A stretch of DNA of 64,000 nt, from positions 186,656,939 to 186,720,938 of the forward strand of contig CM071601.1 of assembly GCA_036435485.1 (NCBI GenBank), read 5' to 3'. Position numbers and translations under genes: made by a program. Origin of the DNA: Saposhnikovia divaricata. Its lineage: Eukaryota; Streptophyta; Magnoliopsida; Apiales; Apiaceae. Below the pieces are notes generated by a model. That model worked only from the letters and a program-made list of their open reading frames with translations. It had not been told where the DNA came from and made no database searches. Below, one piece after another: positions 45,197 through 57,345 of the stretch (position 1 is the stretch's first letter; the number at the start of each line of letters is the position of its first letter).

Positions 45197-45600
45197 GAGA
45201 TGAGAGATGAGATCACTCATTTTAAGTGATATGAGTGGAGAGATGAGTTAAACACTTGTGAGGTACACGAAACAGAATCACACACTCACAGTGAGGAAGA
45301 AAGATAAACACCAAATCTCATTCCCTATTCCCAAACAAAGTTTACTTACAAAGATTTGGGAGATACAAGGAAATTGTCGGAAGATTTGGTTGTCAGGATG
45401 ATCAATATTGAGGCCATTCTATAATATCTAAAGGGCAAAGTTGATCAGTCTACATACTTCTATTCTGGAAGTCTTCATGAAAATCCTTCAACACAAGCAA
45501 AGCTTCTTTTCTTTATTCCAGCAGACAATGTTATATGCATGAAGAATCTGTTGTACTAAAGGTAAGAGGTGAGTTATAATTGAAAATTTAGTATCATCTA

Positions 45601-46050
45601 ATTTAATTGGATGTTTGCTATAATTGAATGCTTGGAGGATTACTCAACTAAGGGGGAGAGATATATCGAAGAAGATATACTCAAAGATTGCCTTAGTAAG
45701 AGATACTCAACTAAGGGGGAGAGTATAAGCTTACCTTAGTGAGGGGGAGATTTTATATCTAAGGGGGAGAGATATGAAAAAGGATATACCTTAGAAAGGG
45801 GGAGTATTCACCGTTTTAAGGAATAATTTAATTGGATGTTTGCTATAATTGAATGCTTGGAGGATTACTCAACTAAGGGGGAGAGATATATCGAAGAAGA
45901 TATACTCAAAGATTGCCTTAGTAAGAGATACTCAACTAAGGGGGAGAGTATAAGCTTACCTTAGTGAGGGGGAGATTTTATATCTAAGGGGGAGAGATAT
46001 GAAAAAGGATATACCTTAGAAAGGGGGAGTATTCACCGTTTTAAGGAAGA
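45601..46050. repeat. 225-bp perfect-looking tandem duplication with many purine tracts
   Basis: Copies 45601-45825 and 45826-46050 look identical. Each holds about five AAGGGGGAGA-type tracts, similar to the real polypurine tract at 46421-46431. They lie 0.4-0.8 kb upstream of the 3' LTR. Confidence 0.9.
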
Positions 46051-46431
46051 TTCATATCACCTTAGGTAGGGAGACATAAGGAAGGAGAGAAGTATGAAAC
46101 GACAAAGAAGAATTCTTCAGTATGTGGTTGACAAGTCATATTCTTTACCACTGAAGAATTCCCAGTATCTGCTGATAATGTTCAATATTAGATGTTAAGG
46201 GTTATCAGGCAGATATGTCAAGAAATGAAGATGAGTTACTTAATTCATTGTCAGAGGAACAATCATCTATCATTTCATCAACTGAGATTCTGAAATTGTA
46301 ATATCTAAACCAGAAATTTTTTTATGTATTATTTACTATAGCTCTTTAAAGCTTTATCTTCTTCTTGTTTGTAGTTGAGTTATCCTCTAGGAATTTGTAT
46401 GTTAATGTTTAACAAACAAATAGGGGGAGAT

Positions 46432-48349
46432 TGAAACGCATATGACATAGCCTATTTGTATTTCGAGGATTCAACTCAACTTAAACAAGAATGTAATAGT
46501 AAATAGTATATGTACTGTCACAGGGATCTCAATTGTATTATCTGTCAGAAAAGAAAGAAGACAAAGTCAATCTACCGTTTTGAGGTATACTACACTTGAA
46601 GAAGTTCATTCAGTTGATCAAGCATCAGTGGATTCTATTTATAGTGACAAGAGGTTCCTACAGTGGCAGAATACAGATTATAAAGGTTTGAAAAAGAGTG
46701 AAGAAAAAGAAGACATGAACCACAACTTTAAAGTCAATATATGAAGAACAGTCATTGCGGTTAGTCACTCATGAACCAGACAGTACATCGAGTGTCAACA
46801 TTAAACAGTGGTTGTTTATCATTAACTTCAGTGGTTCAAGCTATCAAGACTGGTATATGGTAGAAATCATTGTGCAAGCAACAGAGGTGCTAAATTAATT
46901 AACCACAATGGTTTTGCAATCAAGACTTGCTAAGGAATAATCTTTGTGGAGGATCAAATTTATCAAGACATAGAAGACCACAAGGGTTATGCTATCAAGG
47001 AGGTATATTAATTTTATCTTAATTAATTAAGCCATTTGAATTATTTATTTGATAAATTAATTCTATCCGAATTAATTTATTCAATAAATTATTTAAAAGA
47101 TTAATTAAGTTAGAATTAATATAATTATCAAGCAAGGAGGTATATTAATTTTCACTTAATTAATTAAGTCATTTGATTTATTTATTTGATAAATTAATTC
47201 TATTCGAATTAATTTATTCAATAAATTAATTAAAAGATTAATTAAGTTGGAATTAATATAATTATAAAAAGACTTCATATTAATTCTCTTTTAATTAAAT
47301 TAAATTAGTTGGCTAATTTATTTTATAAATTAATTCAATCAGAATTAATTTATTCTTTAAATTAATCAATTAATTAATTAAATCAGAATTAATATAAGTG
47401 TTTAAAGACTTAAAACAATTCTGCTCAGCGAATATGACCTAATCAGTTAAGTCATACCGAACACAGCTGTTGAGTTAAGTCATACCGAGCATTGTTGAGT
47501 TAAGTCATACCGACCATTCAAGATTATGTCTTACCGACCTGATTAAGTCTTACCGACTTCTTGCCAGCTGTTGTAAGTCTTACCGACTTCTTGCCAGCTG
47601 TTTTAAGTCGTACCTAACTTCTGTTAAGTCATACCGACACATTTTATGTCTTAATGGAGGTTTGTGTAAGTCGTAATGAAGAAAATTATGTCTTGGAGCT
47701 AGTTTAAGTCATGCTGACAGCTGATTTATTATGTCTTGAAGCAGTTTAAGTCATACCAGATCAGTACAAGACATAAGTGGCTATAAATACACCAGCAGAC
47801 ACAGCAGAACAGAACTGAAAAATTCTTCACTTCTCCAGCAGAACACAGCAGAGAGAGACCAAGAGAAAATGGTTCCTTGAGCATCAAATTAATTCTTGTA
47901 AATTATTTCTGGCTTGTATTGCTAAATCTAAACCGATAGAAATTGTTTACTTGCACTTGTGGAACTATCTAGCGGATTAAGTTCCCTAGAATCTCTCGAT
48001 CTTTTTATTACAAATATAGAAAAGTTCATGTTGAATTTTCTATAGAATTTGTAATAATAAATTTCGATCTTTTTATTTACAAATATAGAAAAATTCATGT
48101 CGAATTTTCTATAGAATTTGTAATAATTAGTTTGGTCATCAAACCTTGTAATTTGTACCCGTGTATTTAGACACACCCCATCAAGTTAATATAAATTTTA
48201 TATTCAACTTGAAATATCGGTATTCGTTTTATTCCGCATCAATTTGTTCTTGATTTAATATTTTAATATTTTTAAGAAAAGATCAAATTCGATAAAACGG
48301 TATAGTTTGTATTCAACCCCCCCTTCTACAAACTATTTTGGACCTAACA
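46432..48349 (+). repeat. 3' LTR of the inner copia element
   Basis: 1918 bp. Nearly identical to 35230-37163; it lacks 17 bp ('agtaatcaagacagtgg' or equivalent) after the GCATCAGTGG motif. TATA box at 47782-47789. Confidence 0.9.
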
Positions 48350-48360
48350 ATACCCATTCA

Positions 48361-48480
48361 ATGACTATCAATGTAGATAAGGATATGTGTATTTGTTGAA
48401 ATACAAAATCCAAGTTTTATTGATAGGTTCAATGAATGCTGAGGGACAACGAACTATTTAAGAGTATTGGAAACATCCAA
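48361..48480 (+). pseudogene. Copia integrase fragment (outer element)
   Basis: Just right of the inner element's target duplication, translation gives GYVYLLKYK..VL and related residues of the copia integrase core (…DDYSRYGYVYLLK-type), broken by stops and frameshifts. It shows the inner element landed in the integrase region of the outer one. Confidence 0.6.
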
Positions 48481-49549
48481 TGAGATTGAGGTTTGTCAAT
48501 ATTTAAATAGTCAGTTCCTGAATTATCTCACATATCATCATATTAGTTCACTGAAGACTCTTGTTAAACAAGGTTCAGTTTATAATGAATGATATCAATA
48601 ATTCCGGTATCTATTAAGAAAATGATTTAGTAGAATAGTCAAACTACTCGATAAGGTATCCTCAACACACGTTAACTAAAGTCTCCATGAGATGTGGATT
48701 AAGGAAACACAAGTCTCAATTGTCTTGAGATAGTTATCTAACCTATGTGAAGAGTTGAATAAGTTAGAGACTGAATCTGAATCAAGAAGGTTTGTGGTTA
48801 GTCTTAAACAGAGTTTAGGACAACTATATGCAATCTTGTTGAGCAAGGAGTATTTATTTTAGACACTGGGAGTGTTTTGTTTTGTAGATACTCCACCTTT
48901 TTGGAAAATTAATTTACCCTTCAAGGGCTCAGTGGGAGCTATAGTGAACTTAATGAAGTTCAAGAACCACAAATCATCACGAATTAAGTGTGGAACCTAT
49001 TTGAGTAGTTGAAATTTCTGTACAATAACACTGTTGTAATCTAGGAGGGTATCATGGTTTCATCATTTAGAATGATGATATGATATCCACTATATATGAT
49101 AATGAAAATGTTTTGAGTTTTAATGACTCTGAGGAGTGACAGAGTGACATGGAATCTATAATGGTTTTGTAGAGAGTTTTGAACGGACGACAAGGTAGAG
49201 ACCTATAAATCCAGGCTTGTTGTGAAGGTTTAAGTGAAGGTAATGTGATCACCTTAAAGAAATCTTTATCGAATAGCCATGATCAAAATCATGAAGATTT
49301 CGCTTGCATGCTTCTCGGCAATGGAACATTAATTTTGATGAGATAGTCAAAGAGTTTGACTTTATCAAAAATGTGAATGATCCATTAAATGATACAAGAG
49401 TTTAGTGAGAGTGATGTAATAAAGTAATATATGTGGATATATTAGTGAAAATATACCTCTGATAATTTTGGTTTTCATTAGAATTAAGCTATCAAAGAAT
49501 TTCTTCTTGGACTAGAGTTAGGACTCGAATAAACTAAGGGTGATGATCT
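48481..49549 (+). other. Decayed integrase-to-RT interval of the outer copia element
   Basis: No readable domain; many stops in all frames. By position it should be the end of integrase and the start of RT. Confidence 0.4.
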
Positions 49550-50377
49550 ATGTTCATAGGTCATGATTAGGATAAGAGGTCTGACGCAAAATAATGTACA
49601 TTGATTGGATGCTAAAATGTTTAGCATGGTGTCTCCAGGTGAAGTTTCATAATGATGAACATGGGAGAATATCTCTCTGAGAGAGAGGACACGTGAATGG
49701 AATGTCTTTGAGAATCATTTTAATCCATTCTATGTTACATGATATGTACAAATAATGATGTTTCTTGTTGTGACAAGCAAATATCAATCTACTCCTAGGA
49801 GAAAAGGATCAGATGACAATAAAATATCGTAGTATTCTTGAGTAGGCATGGCGATATATTTATTTTCTCTGATGGATCTAAATTAAAACTAAAGGTCCTT
49901 GTAGACTCATGTTTTAATCAAGATCAGTTTGATAGTAGATTCAGTTCGGGGCACTGGATAGTCCTCAGTGGAAAGACAGTGAGCTGAAATAGTTTCAAGC
50001 AGTAGACACTAATTAATATTAGATCAGAAAGCATAGTGTGTTTTGTTGCAAGTGTGTTGCAATAGTGGATAGGAAAACTAGTTTCTGTGTTGGGTTAGTT
50101 CCTGGCAGATAATAAGTCATTGAGTTGTAATGTGACAACTCAAGGGCATCAGATTAGCGCATGCTAAGGAACCGTGATCCCATCTAAGGTCTAAACACAT
50201 AATTGCGGCTCTCTCATCCTATTAGGGAGATCGATGAAAGAGAGGTTGTCAACATTGAGCAAGTTGACATACACAAACAACGTAGTAGACCCATTGTCAA
50301 AGCCGTTTCTCACACTCATTTTGATCTTCACATAGTGAAGATGGGTATGGGATACCGAAGTGATTGGTTTTAGTACA
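49550..50377 (+). pseudogene. Copia reverse transcriptase end and RNase H (outer element)
   Basis: Across three frames I read the ordered landmarks of copia pol: LTQNNVH.D region, MLCTRPDVS, KYQSTPR, SSGHW, an AKEPRSH-like segment, IREIDEREVVNIEQVD and VDPLSKP, ending about 20 bp before the polypurine tract. There are many stops and frameshifts. It ends where copia pol should, directly at the 3' LTR. Confidence 0.8.
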
Positions 50378-50387
50378 AGTGGGAGAT

Positions 50388-52017
50388 TGAAAGAGAAGTG
50401 TCCTAAATCCAATCATGGATGATGAGTTAGGATAAACTTTCTTGTAATCTTAGTAGGTTTTATGATTATTAGTGAAAGACATATTTGTCTTTACACGGGC
50501 TTTATCTATTTAAAGTGTATTAAATCAGATGCTCTATAGTTTAGAGTAATGCTTCTAGAATTATAATGAGATTATTATAATGAGATCTAGAAGATGATAA
50601 CACTAGACTTAAACTGTTCTTGATCACAGGATAACTAATTGGAAGTTAGTCAATCCGTAAAGATCAGTACATACTATGTTAGCTTCCTAGGAAGGATGTC
50701 TGTTCTCATAGGCATTTGTGTGGTGACACTATAGCTAGTATGTAGGTGCTTATTAAGGAATAAGTTCACTGAACATGACTCGATCTGTCGAGCAACTAAT
50801 GGAGTTTACTCATGTGTAGATAGTTGTTCACCAAGTGATAGTTGTACAAGTGTCCTTAGACTTGAGATCGTTAGAGCAATCTCGTATATAATGAACTATG
50901 CTTTGGTTTAGTCCTTAGTCTCAAGGACACTCATTAGGTCTATTCTGGGCATAGGGATTTGTGTATGGAGATAGTTAACGGTCAATAAAGGATCTACCCC
51001 TTCCAGTAAAGAATGAGAATATCATATGCTATTCATATTATGCTAGTTCAGGAATCTCTGGCCAGAGTGAATGAAATTAGAAAGGAGTTTCTAATTTGCA
51101 TTAATATGAACTATGCATTATGAATAAGGAATCATATGATTAAATTTGATAGGCTTGACACGAGTTCCATGCCTTGTATTTAATCGAGATATTGTAGGGT
51201 GGAAGAAATTAAATTGTATTGTAACTATTCACTGACTAGGTTCTAGGTATTCTAAGCAGTGAATTCATATTATCCGGATAGTCGCGATATGCTGAGAAGT
51301 ATCCCTCACGATGTAGAATAAATATGATTAATTATTTAATTAATTATATTTAATGAATTAGAAGAATTTATATAAATAATAATAAAATAGTTTTATTACT
51401 ATTTATTTATACTACCGGCTTATTATTGAACATACAGGGTCACACAATAAAAGAGACTGATTTATTGATGGAGGAATTAATTAATAATGGCTAGTAATTA
51501 TTTATTTGTGAAATAAATAATTTATTAGCAATTTATAATTGATTAAATAAGATTTAATTGATTATAAATTAATTAAGAAGAGTTCTTAATATTATTAATT
51601 AAGGATTTAATTTAAGAAATTAAATAAAGTGAGAGAAATATTTTCTAAAGAGTTTAGAAAAAGAATTAATGATTAAAAGAGTTTTTAATCATAATTAAAT
51701 TGATTAATGAGAATAATTGATTTGTGAGGTTAATAATAATATTATTTTATAGGAAATATTCAGCTGAGATTTGCCTATAAATATAAGGTCCTTTTTGACG
51801 TAAGTTTTTACAGAGGCAACCCTATTTTTCTCTCAACCCTCTTCCTCCTTCAATTAGATCTTGTTTCTTGGTGGATACTTGTGAAGTGCTTCACATACTG
51901 AGGAGCAACTGCTAGGAGGCTATTTACATCATCTATCATCAGTTTTAAAGATTAGATTACGAATCTCATCTTTTATTAATGAATCGTATGTATATATATG
52001 CGATATATATGCTTAAA
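50388..52017 (+). repeat. 3' LTR of the outer copia element
   Basis: Direct repeat of 30192-31836 with scattered substitutions and a deletion just after the TATA region (about 51789). The divergence shows an insertion clearly older than its inner neighbour. Confidence 0.85.
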
Positions 52018-53200
52018 TTTATGTTTTACGCTTCCGTATATGCCTAAAAACCCTTCATCTACTTCCAAGGGAGAAGCCTCCATGTAAAGAAGAGTTCTAA
52101 ATGGTGATGATCTCCATTATGGAGGCGAGCCTCCATTTTAAATGCCCTCCGGAAATAGTAGAAATAGCAAGGGATTCATATCTGGATCGCAGGGGTTTGG
52201 AGGTGTTAATAGTAGGCCCAACATCACTAGAAAAATGACGCCTCTTGAAACCTGTAAAATGCTAACAGAGAAAGGTTTGACGGAGATCCGTAGGAAGATG
52301 GATGAATGGAAGTCGAAGGCTCTTAAAATGGCTGCAGCAAAGAAGGTGGAAGAAATGAGAGAATAAGAAATGAAAGTGTTGTGCACAGTCAAATGGTATT
52401 AGCAAGTCTTCCACGATTAGTAGAGATGAAAAAATTCTGAAGAATTCAAGTGGCAATTCTGCTGATGATGCAAAGAGTGAGGTCCCATTACTATCGATGA
52501 ACGTTCCGGATCCTGATTTTCACGATTTTGAGGAGGATATGACAGAACTGTCATTCGAAAACAACCAAATCTGGGCTGCATATGATGATGATTGCATGCC
52601 TCAGTTATATGGTTTTGTCCAAAAAGTGATCAACAAGAATCCATTTAGATTGAGGATTAGTTGGCTTGCCTCAAAAACCAACAGTGACTTTGGTTCAATG
52701 GAGTGGGTAAGTGCTGGTTTTTCCAAAAGCTATGGGGAACTTCAGATTGGGAAATATGAAGTTGGCAAGTCTTTAAATTCATTTTCACACAAGGCCAATT
52801 GGACAAAGGGTGCACGTGGTGTAATCCAAATAGTTCCACAGAAAAGGGACATTTGGGTGCTCTATAGAAATTGGTCCAGTGACTGGAATGATCATACACC
52901 TGATGAAGTAATTCATAAGTACGACAGGGTGGAGGTGCTTGATGACTACAATGAGGAAAAAGGTGTTCCTATTACCCCTCTGGTCAAAGTTGCGGGCTTC
53001 AGGACAGTATTTCTTCCACATCACAGCAAAACAATGACAAAACCGAAAAAAAAATGTTCCGTTTCTCCCATCAGGTTCCAAACTATGTGCTTACAGGATA
53101 AGGACAAAATGCTCCAAAAGGTTGCCAGGAGCTAGACCCAACAGTTACTCCTTTAGTGCTTCCTCAGGTGATCAATGAAGTTGAAGTCCTCAAGTGGAGA
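52018..53200 (+). pseudogene. 3' part of the DnaJ-DUF3444 gene
   Basis: Continues the gene cut at 30191. First comes the low-complexity linker (GFGGVNSRPNITR, then TPLETCKMLTEKGLTEIRRK, which matches the conserved segment before DUF3444), then an open frame 52497-53135 with DUF3444: VPDPDFHDFEED, QIWAAYDDDCMPQLYG, RLRISWLAS and KGVPITPLVKVAGFRTVF. After a frameshift LDPTVTPL appears in another frame near 53140. A stop after the linker (about 52364) and frame changes separate the pieces. DUF3444 is the C-terminal domain of plant J-proteins of unknown biochemical role; this copy cannot make a full protein. Confidence 0.85.
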
Positions 53201-53778
53201 ACCATGGGCACACGGACAAAGAGATATTGCCGAAGAAACTGAGGGTGTCCTGAAATATGTTTGGTCAATATTGAAGCTACCTAATTTACCAAGAGACGGT
53301 CAAATCAGCTTTTAAAATATTATATTTGAAGATTATTGACAATTCATAGCTAGACATTTGTTTTGCAGTTGTGTTGTAATTGATATATGGCATGCATTCA
53401 ATTCATTATATCCTCTTTGGTTAGCTATGTAGGTAATTCATGAAATTGAATAAAATATCCTTCGGGGTCCTGGAATTTTTGTATCTCGCGCGACTAGTTT
53501 GTTAGTCATTGTTTTTAAAACAGCCTAATCAGTGACTTGTTTGTTTGGCAACATGTTAGTTCTTGAGCAATGCTTGGTAGCAGGTTGTGTTTTATCTATG
53601 TAAGATGTGTGACTATCAGTACAAACATTTTATGTGACACAATTTCAAATGAAAACTCAAAAGGATTTTGACAATTTCTATCAGTCACATTGTAACAAGA
53701 AGTATTAGATCATTTTAGTAATCGTGGAACTTTTTTGTTTTAGGTTTGTATCATAGCTCATGTATGATTGATAATTTG
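53201..53778. other. Downstream flank of the DnaJ pseudogene
   Basis: Probable former 3' UTR and intergenic DNA. No further gene recognised. Confidence 0.45.
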
Positions 53779-53780
53779 TA

Positions 53781-54565
53781 CTCCTTCCCTCTATCCCATT
53801 TTACATGTCGCTTTTTCAGTGTTTTAAAAATCGGTCTAGGCGTCCGATTAATCGGCTCCTAGGCGCTAGGCGGCCAATAAAAGCCTAAAATTTCCAAAAA
53901 TCGGTCATTAGGCACTTTTTTATTACGCGACGCCTAGGCGGTTCAATGAGTTTGGCAGGAATCGGATTTAATCGGAATTAATCTGTCAAATTTTAAAAAA
54001 ACGGTCAAATTAAGAATAAAACTATAAAAATATAATTTTTTTTAATAAAAAATATAATTGACACATGAAAGGTTAAATTCACTCATCATATTTAATAATA
54101 AAATGAAGATATTTATATTTTACTTATAAAAAATATATTTTTAAATACTAAAATTAAATTATAAAAAAAATAATATTTTAATACATCCGATTAATGTTTC
54201 GATTAATCATTCCGATTAATCGTCGCCTAGCCGATTAATCGCTAGAAGGTAGGTTCACCGCCTAGACCCGCCTAACAATTTTTAGAACATTGCTCTTTTC
54301 TAAAAAATACACAAATTAAGAGAAAGGTTAGTTGGATAAAAGTTTCCAACTAATACCCTTAATTAATACATTTAAAAATGAGACCCTTAATTAATACATT
54401 GAAAAATGAGAAGAGTGTTAAGTTTGAAAAAGTCAAATTTAAGATATAATAAATGTAGGGATAGTTTTGTAAAATTACCTTTAAATTTGTATTGAAAGAA
54501 GAAAAGAGACATGTAAAATGAGACAAATTCATTTTTTAAAAAGGACATGTATTTTGGAATGGAGG
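53781..54565. mobile_element. Stowaway-like MITE, interrupted
   Basis: Left end CTCCTTCCCTCTATCCCATT...ACATGTC and right end GACATGT...GGAATGGAGG are inverted copies, flanked by TA (53779-53780, 54566-54567), the mariner/Stowaway target. Without the nested element the length is about 300 bp, normal for Stowaway. Confidence 0.7.
53818..54291. mobile_element. hAT-type MITE nested in the Stowaway element
   Basis: Ends AGTGTTTTAAAAATCGGTCT and, in complement, AATGTTCTAAAAATTGTTAG are inverted. Flanking octamers gctttttc and gctctttt match at 6 of 8 positions, compatible with an aged hAT target duplication. The interior has repeated CCGATTAATCG and CGCCTAGG motifs. No transposase. Confidence 0.65.
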
Positions 54566-54720
54566 TAATATTTTATTTATAAGTTAGTTGATAAATTTAT
54601 TACCTTCATTTTTTGTCTTGAATTTTACAATTGGATAAATTTAATATGCATGTTATTTTGTGCCTTTTTTCTCTTTAATTATTAATTATAATTATGCATT
54701 TTTCTCTTACTAGTTGTTCT

Positions 54721-57189
54721 TGTTATGCTATATTTTTGGCATGTCTAATAACCTCCCAAATTTCTAATATTTATTAATTATTAATTCAGATTAATAATTA
54801 TTGCTTAACCACTAAGTAATATCCTCTCTCTGAAACGAGGAAATAATCAATATCAATCAATCAATAACGGAAAATATCTCCAAACGATATTCTTCAAATC
54901 AGGAAGATATCACAACGATAAGATTAAATCAGTTAAAATCAGTAATTACTCAAACTAACGAAGTTTATCCCTAAAGTCTCTAAGGGATATACACGAATCA
55001 ATTTCACAGAACTACGTGGGCTTGAGTACGTAGGCATCTTGGCAAAGGGACCGATACACGAGACAAATCGAGACACCTACCGAGTCCAGCCCCTCTCTTT
55101 TTTACAAACCATAATCCCCTAAAAACAGCCACATACTCATATTTTCGCTCTACAATTCCAGCACCCCTCCGAATTCGTGTTGTTACGAAATTCCTCCAAC
55201 AACATTTGGCGCTAGAAGGAGGGTATAATTTTCGTTTGTGGAGGACAAACGAATACCAAACAAAAACGGGATTTTGGGTTTATATCAACCAAATACAAAT
55301 CAGAGGGCTCAATCTTGATGGTCAGGTTAAAAAGAAACTGAACAAAGAAGGCGGCATTTTGATACACGGTTATTAGCTTGTTCGTGGGATCAACACAAAT
55401 AATAAACGGGAGTAACAGCCAGCAGCCATGGTAGCATAGCAGCAGAAATTACCAAACCAAAGCAGCGGTGGAAAGAGTGAAAATAAAAAAGAACTAAGGA
55501 AAAGCAACACACATCACAGGCAGAACAGCGTAAAAAGAAATAAGGTGGCCAAGCACCGGCGCTCCACAAAAACAATTTTCCTCGGCTCGACAAAGATAAG
55601 TTTTTTGTACTTATTTTATTTCCGTGCAATTACAAATTAATCATGTCATGCATAATCATGTTTTTGAATATTTTTCAGAAAAAATATTTATTATTTAGAA
55701 ATTCGTGCGAGAAATATATTTTTATGCTTGTAAAATTATTGAGATTTAGAAAATATCGTGCGAGATATTTATGTTGATGAACTGTGAATATTTATGACTT
55801 ATGAATTGCGGATTTATTTTACAATCCCGTACGAGTTGCATGCTTTAAAGAAAAAAAAATATACATATGCGAGACGCATAATTTTGTAAAATATTTTCTA
55901 CAAGAAAAAGAAGCATTATTTTTATAAAAAATAAATGTCGCGACACTCTTAAAAGAGCATATTTATTGTTGCATATGGATTTGTAAAATATTTTTCATAT
56001 ATCGTCGCGATAGTACATATATGTCAAAAAAAATATTTACAAACTTGCGAACTAAATTGTTTAAGTAGGGTAGCCTAGACAAGCTATTAATTCCGCAATG
56101 CTACAAGCTTGAGTAAAGTGTAGCACCCTCTGGATTATTGAAGGCCCGTGAAGAATGGGTGAATTATTGAAGGCCCATGAAGAATGGGTGGGAAGGCATC
56201 CCTATGCAAAATATCTTTAAGACTTCATAGCACAGCTAACCCAACAAGGGACGCATGTGAGGTTCGCCAGGAAACCTCAGCATAGCCAGCCCAAGAAGGG
56301 ACGCGTGCGAGGTTCGCCAGGATTATATCTACATCTCTTATTGAAGACTCCGCAAAACACACCCTTATGTGGTTGCATCAGACACTTGAAAAGCGTGTAT
56401 GCCAATTCGGGATATATACAAGTGCCAAGATCCTAACTAGACAAAAAGAATCGAAAAGGATTTCAAAAATATTATTTATACTCGCACTTTTGAAACCTTG
56501 GCAATTATATATCTTATATTGGTCATCGCATGTTATCACATTTGCATCCACATACGCCTAACGAGCACTGTGGTGCTCTAAGTGTTTTTCTAATCATCTA
56601 TTTTCAGTTTTTTCAGCAACTCTTGAAATGGAAGCTTGAAGAATGTTTAGTTCTCCACTGCCGCAAGCTACACTGAAGAACGGGGGCTAGTTGTTATGCC
56701 ATATTTTTGGCATGTCTAATAACCTCCCAAATTTCTAATATTTAATAATTATTAATTCAGATTAATAATTATTGCTTAACCACTAAGTAATATCCTCTCT
56801 CTGAAACGAAGAAAGAATCAATATCAATCAATCAATAACGAAAAATATCTCCAAACGATATTCTTCAAATCAGGAAGATATCGCAACGATAAGATCAAAT
56901 CAGATAAAATCAGTAATTACTCAAATTAACGAAGTTTATCCCTAAAATCTCTAAGGGATAGACACAAATCAATTTCACAGAACTATGTGGGCTTGATCCA
57001 ATATAAATTGGTACGTAGGCATCTTGGCAAAAGGACCGATACACGAGACAAATCGAGACACCTGCCGAGTCCAGCCCCTCTCTTTTTTACAAACCCTAAT
57101 CCCCTAAAAACAGCCAAATACTCATAATTTCGTTCTACAATTCCAACACCCTTCTGAATTCGTGTTGTTACGAAATTCCTCCAACAACA
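54721..57189 (+). mobile_element. Young non-coding LTR retroelement (2.5 kb)
   Basis: LTRs 54721-55204 (484 bp) and 56692-57189 (498 bp), TGTTATG...AACAACA, flanked by a perfect 5-bp duplication gttct (54716-54720, 57190-57194). They differ by few substitutions and a 14-bp insertion in the right copy. A primer-binding-site candidate TTGGCGCTAGAAGGAGGG lies at 55206-55223 and a purine-rich GAACGGGGGCTAG precedes the 3' LTR. The 1.5-kb interior has no ORF of note, so it must rely on another element's proteins. The tRNA used is not identified. Confidence 0.88.
55205..56691 (+). other. Internal region of the non-coding LTR element
   Basis: No domain. Short local duplications: 'attgaaggccc.tgaagaatgggtg' twice (about 56135-56190) and 'agggacgc.tg.gaggttcgccagga' twice (about 56247-56325). 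'cgtgcgaga.atatt' motifs also recur (about 55705-55770). Confidence 0.6.
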
Positions 57190-57194
57190 GTTCT

Positions 57195-57345
57195 CAAGCA
57201 GTTGAACGTACTCTTCTGAAGCAACGAACATATCAATACTCTATTTTTGGATATTTTTTTTATCACCATTTGTGATCAAGCTCTCTTCTTAAGCAACCAA
57301 TACTTTATTTTTGGATATTTTTTGTCACCATTTATGACCGAGCTG
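57195..57345. repeat. ~70-bp tandem duplication
   Basis: A 'atttttggatattttttt..tcaccattt.tga.c.agct' block occurs at about 57242 and again at about 57310, each preceded by 'gaagcaac' or 'taagcaac'. No function seen. Confidence 0.6.

Larger units (their letters stand above)
35230..48349 (+). mobile_element. Young non-autonomous Ty1/copia (SIRE/Maximus-like) element
   Basis: LTRs 35230-37163 and 46432-48349 (TG...CA), flanked by an exact 5-bp target duplication atacc (35225-35229, 48350-48354). A primer-binding site variant (TTGGTATCCGAGC) follows the 5' LTR; AAATAGGGGGAGAT precedes the 3' LTR. Between the LTRs I count only about four substitutions, a 17-bp deletion and a C-run change. In contrast the 9.3-kb interior has only stop-ridden RT (about 40700-40990) and RNase H (about 41930-42120) remnants, then a 4.3-kb 3' region. 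Long LTRs, a long region after RNase H and the tract type suggest the SIRE/Maximus lineage (inference). Confidence 0.85.
30192..52017 (+). mobile_element. Degenerate Ty1/copia element, split by a second copia element
   Basis: LTRs 30192-31836 and 50388-52017 (1645 and 1630 bp, dozens of differences) flank the region. TGGTATCAGAGC, the tRNA-Met primer-binding site of copia elements, follows the 5' LTR at 31837; a purine tract AAGTGGGAGA precedes the 3' LTR. Integrase remnants at 48361-48480 and RT/RNase H remnants at 49550-50377 show copia order. Subtracting the nested element, it is about 8.7 kb. The 3' dinucleotide of the LTR is not CA and I could not find a target duplication. It sits inside the DnaJ gene. 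Confidence 0.85.

Noticed and set aside
30187..52022. Target duplication for the outer copia element
   Set aside because: Flanks (…ttctac and tttatg…) do not match; no duplication could be called.
56367..56561. 64-codon frame in the non-coding LTR element
   Set aside because: No domain, AT-rich, and not placed like gag; insufficient to call a gene.
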